A DNA stretch of 64,000 nucleotides, from positions 62,001 through 126,000 of the forward strand of contig JAECUM010009758.1 of the NCBI GenBank assembly GCA_016617855.1, written 5' to 3'. Shown here one piece after another: positions 39,701-46,430 of the stretch (within the stretch, counting starts at the first letter, position 1; every line of letters starts with the position of its first letter). The stretch comes from Megalonaias nervosa (lineage: Eukaryota; Mollusca; Bivalvia; Unionida; Unionidae). The notes beneath the pieces were generated by a model. The model did not search any database and was not told the origin of the DNA. It was given only the letters and a program-made list of their open reading frames with translations. The translations under genes and the position numbers were made by a program.

Positions 39701-41950
39701 CGGTGAACATTTGAAAACTAGAGAATTAACTGTATCTATAGTAAAGTGTGATACATTTACATGTAAAATCCTTTTGTATGCCCCCACTGTAGTTGCAAAA
39801 GTTGGTATGTCGTTTTGCTGCTGTCATCCATCTGCAGGTCCATTTGTCCATCAGAATCCATTTGGCAAGACGAAACAAAAACTTTTTGAGTTGGATCCAT
39901 GACTTTTAATACCTACTTAAACTTTCAGGCCATTACAGCAATTTTCCCCAAAATTTTTTTATACATATTTTAAGGCCAATTGAACGTTGGGCTTGTCTTG
40001 TTGTCCATCGTGTGTTGTCCAGTGACTACAACTGATAGTTATCTTCAGCTTTTTCTTTAAAACCATCTGACAATTTAAAACCAAACTGGGCACATACAGT
40101 CCTGACACAAAAGTCATGCACATTTGTACCAATATAGCCTATCCAACATGCCACTTTTACAAGAAGAAGAAGAACTTGAAATGATAACTTCTCCAAAACC
40201 ACTGAACAGATCTGACAGCATCCAGACATGACCTCCATTTTTGTATGGCCCCCCCCCACCCACAAACAATCGCTATTTTCATTTATTTTTCCGAAAACAT
40301 GTCAACCAAAACATCCCAACCAACGTCAACCAAAACTTGGCACTGAGTAGTATGACATAAAGGGTCTTTCAAGTTTGTATAGATGATGTCTGTCCAATAT
40401 GGCCACTGTTACATGAAATGGAAATAACTTTAAATTACTAACTGCTTAATACCATTTGACAATTCTTGACAGCATCATGGCATGAAGACCTTTCAAGTTT
40501 GTCCAAATGATGCTGATCTATCAATCAGGTGATGCTGCTGCTACTAAAAATAGGAGAACCTTTAAATGACTTGCACTATAAATAAATAATGGACAGGATT
40601 GAGTGAATTTGACAGAAAGCGTCCATGCATGCCTTTCAATTTAAACAATTGAATCCCACCCTCTACCAGATAAGACCATTACTAAAACCATAAAGAAAGG
40701 GGGAAAAAAACTTTAGGTGACTTTTTCTTCAAAATCAGTGGATATAATTTGACTAAACTTCACAAAACACCACAAACAAAACTTCACAGAAAACATCTTT
40801 GCTTGAAGACCTTTCATGTTTGTGTAAAATTCTGCCAGTCCATGATTAAATATGGCCACTGTTACATAAAAAGAATGCTTTTAACAACTCCAAAACCACC
40901 AAAATGTGAATATCTCATATATGGCTGTTAGTAATACATTAAAATGTTGTAATCGGAGAACAAATTTCACTCAGACTGCCTTAGCGAATCAAACCAATTG
41001 CAACTGGTAGTGTTGTCAGATGAAAATCTTTTCACATTCATGCCAATGCATGATCTAGACCAGCTGAAGCTACTCTAAAGTAGAAACAAACGTGTCAAAC
41101 TACGCCAACACTACCAAATATCTGGAAATTCTCTAGACGTGTCTTTCAATGCAATGTACCTGCATTATATACGACTGTTTATCCTGTGAGAAATATTTTG
41201 CCCACTTGGACCTAAACCAGGCATGGGCAAGTTCCTCAGCACCACGAGCCAGATAAGCGAGGTAAATTAACGAATAAAACCAGGTCATGGTCCATTTCCA
41301 GCCTGTGGGTCATACTTTGCCCACCCTTGGTCTAATCTTTATGGATTTTGTTCATACTTGGTATTTATTAGACAAAGATGACATTTTCTGTGAGTTTCAT
41401 GCGTGCACCATTGACCTTTGGGTCAAGGCCACAGTTGTACAAAATTTTTGCATTAGATTTAGATTTAAGCCTTTTTATTAAATTTGCTAGACCTCTTGAT
41501 AGATTTTGTTCATACTTGGGACAGATTGTTATGAAACTAAGATTCATTGTATGCACACTTGCTTGCTCCTTAACCAGGTCAATTTCACAATTATAGAAAA
41601 CTTGACGTCAGAATTTTGGTAGAAGATCTTTCATTTGCTTATATTTCCTATATGCTATGATGGATTTTGCTTATGCATAAAACAAGTGATTATAAAGCCA
41701 AGACCATTTATTCTGCAACATGCTAGACCAGCCTTTTGACTTTGGGGTCAAGGTCACATGTTTTACAGTAATGCTTGGATTGGGAGCTGAAGATGCAGGT
41801 CCTGGCTGTATTGTATTTTGAGTGTGGAAATGTTGATTGAGGAGAATCATCATTATTCTTGTTTTCTGTTTCAGTCACTACAACATGACACTTCTTCTAG
41901 AGACGGTCGAATGGATTCTAAAGTTAAACCCGCAGATGTTGAACTTGTAA
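2242..41950 (+). CDS. POLE: DNA polymerase epsilon catalytic subunit, C-terminal 16 exons (5' part outside window)
   Basis: Catalytic subunit of the nuclear leading-strand replicase. Exons: 2242-2417, 3433-3547, 10104-10252, 12789-12878, 14669-14753, 16769-16972, 18455-18619, 19971-20042, 27586-27696, 28498-28583, 29567-29699, 31085-31219, 32818-32894, 36770-36905, 38723-38832, 41875-41950. Every junction is GT-AG, phases agree at all joints and the total is 1920 nt (639 residues plus TAA). Family motifs seen include [57 protein letters not shown] and [11 protein letters not shown]. The region is the catalytically dead polymerase half that holds the accessory subunits and CMG helicase in known structures, an acidic linker, then CysA (CKSC plus CVQC) and CysB (CSKC plus CTC). 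The exonuclease and active polymerase half must lie left of the window. Identity is from remembered family sequence, not a search. Confidence 0.96.
3433..3547 (+). CDS. POLE: POLE exon 2 of window
   Basis: One base completes the split Arg codon, then 38 codons ([15 protein letters not shown] to SLAVNTIIE). Acceptor ttccag, donor gtaaga. The YSTVCVELD core is a family hallmark. Confidence 0.95.
3962..4185 (+). mobile_element. tRNA-derived SINE, family 2, copy at 4 kb
   Basis: Diverged copy sharing head phrases (acaaatcacttgcatctca), a middle tgttagaaagcttg and a tail tatcatgtgctgaacatggtgttaaacc with the copies near 13.8, 29.9 (reverse) and 52.2 kb. Confidence 0.7.
4562..4640. repeat. Short inverted repeat
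   Basis: Left arm gcgtcaggaacgca pairs with right arm tgcgttttcttgacgc across about 40 bp. An additional gcacatttgtgc palindrome abuts the left arm. Confidence 0.6.
4729..4804. repeat. Foldback repeat, 76 bp
   Basis: Arms tagtctggtt...ctgtttcgcatgctcc and ggagcatacgaaacag...accagacta pair over about 27 bp with few mismatches and a short loop. Possibly a tiny MITE remnant. Confidence 0.8.
5657..5674. repeat. (GA)n microsatellite
   Basis: Short pure GA run. Confidence 0.85.
5858..5983 (+). mobile_element. SINE family 1, truncated copy
   Basis: Shares gtcataccaa, aatggtactaacagctgcct, ggttagtgttaggactggtc and gtgactgggtggga with copies near 11.4 and 50.1 kb. It lacks the tRNA head and breaks off exactly where the 149-bp palindrome starts. 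Confidence 0.8.
5987..6135. mobile_element. Long palindrome (foldback MITE-like), 149 bp
   Basis: Outer arms aatctgtgttggggtttg and caaaccccaacacagatt match perfectly; pairing continues inward through gacaaggaaatcccagtc and gactgggatttccttgtc, ggttacattat and ataatgtaacc, then tgtct/agaca and ccac/gtgg close to a loop of about 12 bp near 6061. Nearly the whole element is one hairpin. Confidence 0.9.
8048..8107. repeat. (TG)n/(TA)n compound microsatellite
   Basis: TG-rich run passing into a pure TA run. Confidence 0.92.
9735..9893. repeat. ~36-bp minisatellite, 4 copies
   Basis: Degenerate units built on gggcagttatgtaccccaac followed by tagcatgttataacta; four or more copies with substitutions. 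Confidence 0.85.
10104..10252 (+). CDS. POLE: POLE exon 3 of window
   Basis: Starts in phase 0 ([11 protein letters not shown]) and runs to [12 protein letters not shown] plus two bases of a split Arg codon. Acceptor ttgcag, donor gtattg. The preceding intron is 6.6 kb. Confidence 0.95.
10790..11290 (+). repeat. Dispersed degenerate repeat, family 'GTCAAGGTCAC'
   Basis: Two or three diverged units carrying (a) a phrase like caccatctgtagttgccaaa and tttgtggatggctt, (b) ggagtcaaaagtcacggtcact and (c) a gaagaaa tail. The same phrases recur at 37.4-37.9 and 43.4-43.8 kb. The family type resembles repeats I associate with bivalve genomes; that association is from memory. Confidence 0.65.
11303..11550 (+). 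mobile_element. SINE family 1, body without tRNA head
   Basis: Collinear with the 50 kb copy for about 240 bp: gtcataccaaagac, tggtactaacagctgcctcg, gactggtcagcctggtgtca, catgatgccccagtgcta, actgaaaaattgttaaagct. The left end is truncated before the tRNA-like part. Confidence 0.88.
11640..12600 (+). repeat. Dispersed degenerate repeat, family 'catgaag/caaatgatg'
   Basis: Several diverged units of roughly 150 bp repeat the order accactggaccaaatt, agcatcctggcatgaag, ttgtcaaatgatgcaagtc. The same series recurs at 40.0-41.0 kb. ORFs of 61-78 codons inside it are incidental. Confidence 0.65.
12789..12878 (+). CDS. POLE: POLE exon 4 of window
   Basis: A 90-nt exon encoding [12 protein letters not shown] to DNQIIHFY, with split Arg codons at both ends. 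Acceptor ttacag, donor gtaaaa. Confidence 0.95.
13297..13334. repeat. (TG)n/(TA)n microsatellite
   Basis: TG run passing into TA. Confidence 0.9.
13503..13592. repeat. 44-bp tandem duplication
   Basis: Two copies of a 44-bp unit starting gagggggtgggggctcattt differ at one position (acta versus actg). Confidence 0.95.
13738..13860 (+). mobile_element. SINE family 2, 3' fragment
   Basis: Matches the family-2 tail: gccagtagcttt, catgggtcagtggttctt, actggttggcatgtatagcc, gtgctgaaaaatgttaaacc. Confidence 0.75.
14669..14753 (+). CDS. POLE: POLE exon 5 of window
   Basis: Encodes [20 protein letters not shown] to KKVFLQ and ends in phase 0 at CAG before donor gtaaat. Acceptor tgtcag. Confidence 0.95.
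15040..15175. repeat. ~55-bp degenerate tandem repeat, 3 copies
   Basis: Three units built on ccactgcaggcagc followed by gttgattttgtc; diverged. Confidence 0.7.
15190..15520 (+). repeat. Dispersed degenerate repeat, family 'gtagatgacc'
   Basis: Two units about 160 bp apart (gtagatgac at 15266 and 15426) followed by gatttttatgccattt and, later, aaccttgttagcatg. Same family as 1-1560 and 50.6-51.1 kb. Confidence 0.65.
15515..15800 (+). mobile_element. Unclassified interspersed repeat, left half
   Basis: Collinear with 63335-63560: taagtaacagaaaa, aagttttgtaaaattcaaca, gtattgtgaattaaatcc, acaagtcc. It lacks the part of the repeat found at 18.9 kb. No coding capacity seen. Confidence 0.7.
16356..16520 (+). 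pseudogene. Possible hAT-like transposase fragment
   Basis: An open stretch of 55 codons from ATG 16356 ends just before a gtaagt. It contains [20 protein letters not shown], whose spacing resembles the region of hAT transposases just before the first catalytic Asp. The Asp is not present. Not part of POLE, because exons 5 and 6 join perfectly without it. Weak call. Confidence 0.3.
16769..16972 (+). CDS. POLE: POLE exon 6 of window
   Basis: Sixty-eight codons in phase 0 at both ends: [28 protein letters not shown]-type motif, [21 protein letters not shown]. Acceptor tgtcag, donor gtaagg. Joins exon 5 directly as FLQ-LIAEF, as in the family. Confidence 0.96.
18455..18619 (+). CDS. POLE: POLE exon 7 of window (acidic linker)
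   Basis: Begins ANHGGVKGK, matching the family's NYGGIKGK-like stretch, then becomes a Glu/Asp-rich low-complexity linker ending KSDDEDE. The acidic linker is a known variable part of the subunit. Acceptor tatag, donor gtaatc, phase 0 at both ends. Confidence 0.93.
18936..19165 (+). mobile_element. Unclassified interspersed repeat, right half
   Basis: Collinear with 63577-63800: gttgatgtgcct, ccaagtcttttgttg, ttccagagaa, gaacacaacaataata, ttgattctgct. The complementary half is at 15.5 kb, so the two fragments together cover the 63.3-63.8 kb copy. Confidence 0.75.
19971..20042 (+). CDS. POLE: POLE exon 8 of window
   Basis: Twenty-four codons including [16 protein letters not shown], a strongly conserved post-linker motif. 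Acceptor tttcag, donor gtgagt, phase 0. Confidence 0.95.
20150..20530. repeat. Interspersed non-coding repeat with 'ccttgaaaac' phrases
   Basis: Dense ccttgaaaa/ggcttgaaaa phrases, followed by gttccattaaaacatacatg and gggaacggcacttttaaaa. The latter block is found inverted at about 25545-25600. A 113-codon minus-strand ORF here shows no protein-like conservation that I recognise. Confidence 0.5.
21987..22197 (+). pseudogene. Unrecognised coding-like fragment
   Basis: Immediately after TAA, a frame of about 65 codons reads [34 protein letters not shown] and [19 protein letters not shown] before a stop. Amino-acid balance is protein-like, unlike nearby ORFs. I do not recognise the family. It ends about 70 bp before the 70-bp satellite; no obvious splice sites frame it. 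Could be a relic of a transposon or retrocopy. Confidence 0.3.
22267..23886. repeat. 70-bp satellite, ~23 copies, with 7-mer higher-order repeat
   Basis: Tandem 70-bp units, each containing ggtgaggggattcatgttta, atacaaaggtgttgacagag and ttactctgattgcactacca followed by a ccaattgg palindrome. Variants mark copies: gattgc, gatgac or gaggac; TAATAC or TCATAC; ccaatt or cccact. Copies 6-12 and 13-19 share the same order of diagnostic variants. Lies wholly within POLE intron 8. No long ORF. Confidence 0.97.
23890..27585. other. POLE: Rest of POLE intron 8; no gene seen
   Basis: AT-rich, no convincing coding frame. A (TG)n microsatellite sits at 25395-25448, and an inverted copy of the 20.4 kb repeat at about 25545-25600. 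Confidence 0.5.
25395..25448. repeat. (TG)n microsatellite
   Basis: Interrupted then pure TG run. Confidence 0.92.
27586..27696 (+). CDS. POLE: POLE exon 9 of window
   Basis: Thirty-seven codons: [14 protein letters not shown] to [17 protein letters not shown]. Acceptor atacag, donor gtaacc, phase 0. The Met is internal. The upstream intron is the largest of the gene (7.5 kb, with the satellite) and a (CT)n tract starts 32 bp past the donor. Confidence 0.95.
27728..27785. repeat. (CT)n microsatellite, ~29 units
   Basis: Pure TC/CT run of 58 bp starting 32 bp after the exon 9 donor. It is a perfect pyrimidine tract on the transcribed-sense strand. Confidence 0.97.
28498..28583 (+). CDS. POLE: POLE exon 10 of window
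   Basis: Encodes [18 protein letters not shown] to DLAQQMF plus two bases of a Leu codon finished by exon 11. Acceptor tttccag, donor gtaagt. The exon's 3' end and its donor form the first unit of a 7-copy tandem array that runs into the intron. The next two codons beyond the donor would read TTG TAA. Confidence 0.93.
28571..28792 (+). repeat. POLE: 31-bp tandem array containing the exon 10 splice donor, 7 copies
   Basis: The unit is caacagatgttcttg plus a donor-like word and ttctcac. Copy 1 is the real exon end and donor (TTGTAAGT). Copy 2 keeps TTGTAAGT, copy 3 reads TTGCAAGT, copies 4-7 read TTGTAAAT. Copy 3 is 3-4 bp longer. Confidence 0.95.
29567..29699 (+). CDS. POLE: POLE exon 11 of window
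   Basis: One base completes Leu, then 44 codons: [11 protein letters not shown] to [20 protein letters not shown]. Acceptor gtcaag after a T tract, donor gtgagt. Confidence 0.95.
29876..30050 (-). mobile_element. SINE family 2, best-preserved 3' part, reverse orientation
   Basis: On the minus strand reads ctcgtgggtcggtggttctt, ggttcttcctccaccatta, atactggccgccatgtatag and gtgctgaaaaatggcgttaa. Same family as 4.0, 13.8 and 52.2 kb (plus). Confidence 0.85.
31085..31219 (+). CDS. POLE: POLE exon 12 of window
   Basis: Forty-five codons: [20 protein letters not shown] to [12 protein letters not shown]. Acceptor tatcag, donor gtaagt, phase 0. Confidence 0.96.
31572..31690 (+). mobile_element. tRNA-derived SINE head
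   Basis: Contains an A-box-like TAGCACAGTTGGTAAAGC and, about 35 bp on, a B-box-like GGTTCATTGCC, the spacing of a Pol III internal promoter. Mismatched acceptor arms and a following SINE-like tail argue against a functional tRNA gene. Confidence 0.65.
31929..32618. mobile_element. Tigger/pogo-type DNA transposon, 690 bp, internally deleted
   Basis: Flanked by TA at both ends (31927-31928, 32619-32620). Terminal inverted repeats begin CAGTGTGATCG and continue for about 23 bp with three mismatches. Inside the left end are two perfect palindromes, GATCGTG-ATTTA-CACGATC and AATTCACGTGAATT. It carries only the N-terminal part of a CENP-B-like transposase and no catalytic domain, so it could move only with help. 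It lies in POLE intron 12. Confidence 0.9.
32178..32410 (+). pseudogene. Tigger/jerky transposase, N-terminal DNA-binding fragment
   Basis: Begins [20 protein letters not shown], then [20 protein letters not shown], the CENP-B N-terminal helix-turn-helix of pogo-group transposases. After ALNLSEV the reading frame shifts; the next frame gives [20 protein letters not shown], the expected continuation. Then it ends; the second DNA-binding domain and DDE core are absent. This explains the 97-codon ORF here. Confidence 0.88.
32818..32894 (+). CDS. POLE: POLE exon 13 of window (first half of CysA)
   Basis: Encodes [17 protein letters not shown] to HSGA plus two bases of a Gly codon. CKSC gives the first cysteine pair of CysA. 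Acceptor tttcag, donor gtgagc. Confidence 0.95.
33879..34312 (+). pseudogene. Decayed hAT-type zinc-finger gene (C17orf113/KIAA1586-like)
   Basis: Frames read in order [74 protein letters not shown]; then [18 protein letters not shown]. The C-x2-C...H-x4-H is a BED-like finger. Damage: start codon is GTG, at least two frameshifts, an in-frame TGA right after FCKSCN and a TAG after NVIR. Family assignment is from remembered sequence; this class is abundant in invertebrates. Confidence 0.8.
35405..35590. repeat. 44-bp minisatellite, ~4 copies
   Basis: Unit contains acacaagtagttagactatc, tcttctgatatcaacca and atcta. Few changes between copies. Confidence 0.95.
35598..36140. repeat. 22-26-bp minisatellite, ~21 copies
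   Basis: Unit is gcatacaatccttataatga plus gacaat, with a common shorter form lacking one taat. Directly follows the 44-bp array. Non-coding. Confidence 0.95.
36770..36905 (+). CDS. POLE: POLE exon 14 of window (CysA second half, CysB start)
   Basis: Encodes [20 protein letters not shown] to [17 protein letters not shown] closes CysA and CSKC opens CysB; CysB has been reported to bind an iron-sulfur cluster or zinc in this family. Acceptor ttacag, donor gtaatg. Confidence 0.95.
37400..37930 (+). repeat. Dispersed repeat family 'GTCAAGGTCAC', ~137-bp period, ~4 units
   Basis: tggtttcagcac (37576), tggtttctgcac (37712) and tagtttctg (37847) are spaced 136-137 bp. Each unit has a ccaaactttgtggatggctt phrase, then caaaggtcaaggtcactg or a decayed form. 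Confidence 0.8.
38723..38832 (+). CDS. POLE: POLE exon 15 of window (CysB second half)
   Basis: Encodes [18 protein letters not shown] to LHTFQSIA plus two bases of a Ser codon finished by the last exon. CTC completes CysB. Acceptor tttcag, donor gtattt, a fairly weak donor. The exon end with its donor is echoed three more times downstream. Confidence 0.94.
38816..38985 (+). repeat. POLE: Tandem array containing the exon 15 splice donor, 4-5 copies
   Basis: Unit of about 35-41 bp: attcaaagcattgc, a donor-like word and tgttgaccct. The first unit is the true exon end (GCAAG|GTATTT). Later copies read CCAGTTATTT, GCAGCTTGTTT and CCAGGTATTT; the last retains a GT donor. Confidence 0.88.
40030..41000 (+). 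repeat. Dispersed degenerate repeat, family 'catgaag/caaatgatg', second cluster
   Basis: Units near 40370, 40480, 40625 and 40803 repeat ggcatgaagacctttcaagt, ttgtccaaatgatgctgatc and tatggccactgttacat. Same family as 11.6-12.6 kb. Confidence 0.7.
41875..41950 (+). CDS. POLE: POLE terminal coding exon with stop
   Basis: Completes Ser then reads [19 protein letters not shown] and QMLNL before TAA, equivalent to the HYGMSYLLETLEWLL tail of the family. Acceptor tttcag. Confidence 0.95.
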
Positions 41951-42965
41951 CAGTGCAAATGGAAAACCGGGGTGACCACTGGTGCAAAATGGTTTTTACC
42001 ATCCAGGAGATTTTTCCAGTCATTTTGAAATTTGTGGATTTCCTAGTGCTCCAATAAACTTCAAAATTCAGACCTTCATGGTTGGCTATCAAGTGCATGA
42101 AGATTGTGATATTAAAGTACACATACATAATGCTAAATTGCAGTTAAATTCAATTTTGGGGAAGAAACCTTCCTGCTTGGCATACCTCCTTCTATAAAAA
42201 AATTGATTTTGCTCAAAGAAATTCCAGAATTATTGCATCATTTTATTTTCTGGATTTCATATGAACATTTTTGTGGTCACACTAGAAAATATGTGCAGGA
42301 GACATTAACCTTGCAGATTCCAGATTTAAAAAGGAATTTCTACAGATGTTGCTAACTCTTCTAAAGGATTGCATCCAAAATGAACATCACAGAGGAACTT
42401 TTTTATCCCAGGGTTATATAACTTTTAGGCATGTCCGCCTATTCAGCTGTTGGTCAGTAATCTTTCATGTGTAACCACTCAGTTTAGTACAGAGGGATGC
42501 AGTTGAAAGTTTTTATATAGATGTCATTCATTGCCATTTTACAAGGCTTTGTAGGTAGGTGGTGGTCAGTGTCTCATACAGAAATTTTGTTTTCACATCA
42601 GATTAGCCATCAAAGTATAATGGGCATATTATAGATTAGTTTCTTTTAAAATGGTACCTTTAGGTGGTACAGTCTCAAGATTCTGTGGTGCTAATTAAAT
42701 TTTATATTAATTTAAATCATCCTCAAACTGCACAAGAATATTGTGTGTAGGTTAAGTAAGAATTGATTATCTTGGAAGTAAATGAATTGCTCCTGGTATT
42801 CAATGTTAAGTTTTTGTGATGACAGTGTGAACAAATTATTGACTCCTCCACCAAGATACACATGCTATTTAACTGTACATATATTGTCTGAAGAACTGTG
42901 ATATACTTCAAATTTTGTATTTCCCAATTTGAAGAAAAAAACTAATAAAGTGAAAAAATAGGTTT
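41951..42965 (+). other. POLE: POLE 3' UTR (putative)
   Basis: About 1 kb of AT-rich non-coding sequence between the stop and a likely polyadenylation site. It has no coding-like frame. The true cleavage point is inferred from the AATAAA near its end; an earlier AATAAA at about 42053 could give a short form. Confidence 0.6.
42944..42949 (+). terminator. POLE: Candidate POLE poly(A) signal AATAAA
   Basis: Canonical hexamer about 1 kb past the stop, followed by a GT-containing stretch (ggtttgcctc). Position fits a 3' end for POLE, but many AATAAA words occur by chance in this AT-rich DNA. Confidence 0.5.
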
Positions 42966-43359
42966 GCCTCATTTTGTGTCTTGCTTGAAGAGAGAGCCTC
43001 TAAATCAAATATCTAAATCAAATATATGACTCGAATGAGCTAATTTTGCAACAAGTGGCACACATCAGACTAGAGCGAAATTTGCAAATGGCACATGCCA
43101 GAAAGATGATATTACAATTGTACCGGATATTGGGAGTAGCTAAATGACATCATTATGATGGGTATATTTCAGACTGGCAAATGAGGATCTCTTTACACCA
43201 TCAGCCCATTTTAATTTTGCATTAAAGTATCAACTTTTTTTTAAAAAAATGTATGGGTTACTATACTTGTGTGAATAGCTGATGCTCTGGGGGGAAGGGG
43301 ACATCAATTAGGGTAAAAATGATCACCAATAAGAATCTGTTTTCGTTTGATGATCTTAT

Positions 43360-43830
43360 TTAGTAGATGCTCACCAACTTTATGGCTTTCACCTTTCTCA
43401 AGACAGAAACCAATAGAATTTTGGGATCAAAAGGTCACTTGTCTTGGTTGCCACAAAACAAACAACAGAAATAGTTCAAGTAAAATAACATTCACGCAAT
43501 TGCCTACCAAAATTTGAGATGGGTTGTTTCACAATCAAAGAGTTTTATTTGTTGGGATCAAAATTGCAAAGATCAAAGTCACAGTGACCCAAAGATGAAA
43601 AATGGTTTCTTCATGAAAATTTATATTGCACACCTTTCTTCCAGTAGAGATTATCTGTGATTTCATTAGAACAAAGAAAAACCTATTTCTTTTCTCTTCT
43701 AAGATGTCATGGTCACTGAATGAAAACATGAATCATTTCTATTCCAGCCAACCTTTTCAAAAGTGTTGGTGGCTTTTTGAGACTAAGTTTGAAGGGGCAA
43801 GTGTGTGTATCCCAAATAGGGGATGTTGAA
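43360..43830 (+). repeat. Dispersed repeat family 'GTCAAGGTCAC', third cluster
   Basis: Carries caccaactttatggctttca, ttgggatcaaaaggtcac and gaaaaatggtttcttcatga in the family order; the NR-like word is decayed. Confidence 0.6.
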
Positions 43831-44099
43831 AAGTTTACATTATCTATACATCTAAAGCAGATGAGTGAAAATTGAAATTTGAATTTAAAAAATTAATGTT
43901 TTTTTAAAGCATTATAACATGCTTCAGAACAAAAATGGCATTATCAATTGAGTGTTTACCTCTTCAGTCCTCCTTACATTCAAGTGTTTCCTGTGTTTTG
44001 GGGGGTTAAATTTTAAAGATTTTAGCACCTTGTTTACCAAGCAGTAAATTATATCCCCATTTAAAGTTTCAGTGCTAGAATGTGTATAGTCTACCCTTT

Positions 44100-45340
44100 T
44101 TGTGTTCCAGATTTTTTGTTTTGTGTGGACTTTTTTCTTTCAGTGCATTTAATGTGGTAGTGTGAACAATTGCAGGCACAGGAAGACATCATGGAATACA
44201 CCCACCACCTGCTTATTGGTTGTATCCACACAGATGGATGTCTGATTTGTTGTGTCTCTGACCTGACCAAGTGTGGGACTTTGGAATGTTGCTGAATACA
44301 CAGGAGGTAAAAGTGCCCCTCTTCCTCAGTGTCATCACTGGACAATTCCCAAGAGGGACCTTAATCTCTTATTAGGGGAAAGACAGCTGTTACCCTGTTG
44401 GGTAATAAATTACCATGGCCAGTGTTTCAGAGGCCACCTAACAGCCAATGAATTGCTGATGCTCATTTCAGTGCTGGTGAGGGACTCGTCCTTGGCCACT
44501 TCCAAGAGAGGGAAAACCTCCACGAGTTGTGCCTCCCACTAGCAGTGTCCTCCCAAGGATGATGTCCTGGTTACCAAGATAAGTAAATTGCACCTCCCTA
44601 AGATGAAAAAGCAGCAATCTCAATTGAATAAATCTAATGTGGACTTGTTCATAAATCTTCATTGCAGGATTGGATTTGATTGAGCACATTTTTCAAACAC
44701 TAGTCACCACTCACCAGGTGTTTATTATCACTCTGGGGACAGGAATCGGTTTGATAAACATGTGCACACACTCCCTGGCTGGGGACTGGACACACTTCCT
44801 GGTTAAAACCTTGGAGTTTAAGACACCGAGTCTAGTGGCAATCACTTTGCATGCCTGTCTCATTTTTGTGATGACCTTCAGTCTTGTGAAGGAGGAAGTA
44901 TTGTCAGGAGTGCCTTAGGGAAGGTGCATGTATTGTCTCCATTTCAATACAAGCATGAACTGGAGTGGGTGCAAATAAAATCTATCAAGGGAGACTAAGT
45001 TCAGAGTTTTAAAAACAGGGGTAAAGGCAAGCCAACAGCAAGATCTTGGCCAGAAGAATCCATGGGAAGACAGAATTTGGTCAATCCTGTCTGGAGGAAC
45101 ATGAACCCTCCCAAGGCTGGTGAGCAAATTCATCCCAATCCCAATATATACCATGTCATGGGATCCGACATGTCTTGGTTGGTGATAAAACAGAGAAGTC
45201 AACATCAACCAATAGAGGAACAGGCCCTTCAGAAGAGAATCTCTGATGATGTGCATTAACTAGTCATAATACTGGTGGATGGGCATCCCCAGACTTCAAA
45301 TGGGCTGCAGCTATCCCCATCACTCTGGTAAAGGGGAGGG
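44100..45340 (-). mobile_element. Decayed DIRS-like retrotransposon: reverse transcriptase to RNase H
   Basis: On the minus strand: IAAAHLKSGDAHPPVL then a stop at the catalytic YLDDWL-like site; GIYWDWDEFAH region; HVPPDRIDQIL; then LVSLDRFYLHPLQFMLVLKW (about 45000), a hallmark block of DIRS-type RTs. Further on, near 44500, SISNSLAVRWPLKHW resembles the RNase H INxLELxAVxLALKH motif. Stops, frameshifts and loss of the catalytic aspartates show it is dead. Confidence 0.7.
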
Positions 45341-45344
45341 AGGG

Positions 45345-46430
45345 GGAGGGGGCATAGTTAAGGCCGAACAGAAGAGTTCAGCATGAATTACTACAATACA
45401 CTTTAAATGGACCTCAAATTTAAGTCACAAAATATCTGCCAACCCAACACCCTTCATATGCAATGGAAAGATGTCACCTGCTTAATTTTTGCTTTAATCC
45501 ATCTATAGTGCTGAGAATGTGAAATATACTTTAGGACAAGTACATTAATGATGAGGAACCTTGGAACTAAATGATTAAAATTACATTTGAATGCAGGAAA
45601 CATACAGCAATGTTGTAATTACTCTACCTGATGTATAGTAATAAATGTTGATTTACTCACTGGCCATGTCCTTTATTTTCCAAAGTGCATGATCCAATTG
45701 TTACATTTTTGCACATATAAATTGTTAAATAAACAATTGGCAGATTAGTCCAGCTTTGTTCGAGTCCATTTTAATCAGGTCATTCCAAAGTGCTACTTTG
45801 TCATGTGTGCAGATAAGCCAATTAGCGTGAGGTAGATGTTTTCAGGTCAACCAAGACCTAATCTCATTTTGTACATCTCAATTGTCTGTATCTTTTGCAG
45901 TTTTTGTTTTGCACATTTTTGTAACAACTCCTTCAGCACCAGCCATCACAATATCTACATTAATACTACTGGCATTCACCGAACTTTATGGATCCAATTT
46001 TGGACCACATGGTCATTCAACTACAAAGGGTTCCCACAGGGATATGGCAGGATTGTTTTGATCAAAAGAGGCTCACAATAATTGGCATAGTTCAGGCACC
46101 TAATCCCTAATTGCAGACCTTCCAACTGTTATGATTTTGCCGTATGTCTTACAAAAATTACCCTTGAAATACAGACTTGCAGAATAAAAGCAAAAACTAC
46201 AGAAAAATTAATGTTGCTGAAAAATCTGGATAATTGGTTCATCCGTGTTTGATTTGGATCTGGGTCTTTTATTAGAATACATGGAATTGGGGAACCAGAC
46301 TAACTTTACAGCAGTACCTCGGACGCTTCAAACTGCACATATTTTTTCATGCGAAGCGTCTGCATGATCAAACTGTTGATTACAGAATTTTTAAAAATGG
46401 CATCTGCTAGTGTTGGTGGATAAATTGGGA
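45345..46430. other. Stretch between the two DIRS-like fragments
   Basis: AT-rich, no recognised domain. A ggagggagggggagggggca purine tract lies at 45337-45356. An 81-codon ORF at 45836 has no family I recognise. Confidence 0.4.

Noticed and set aside
44915..45256. 113-codon minus ORF as a host gene
   Set aside because: PLQF..LKW and VPPDR blocks fit a DIRS-type reverse transcriptase with lost catalytic site.
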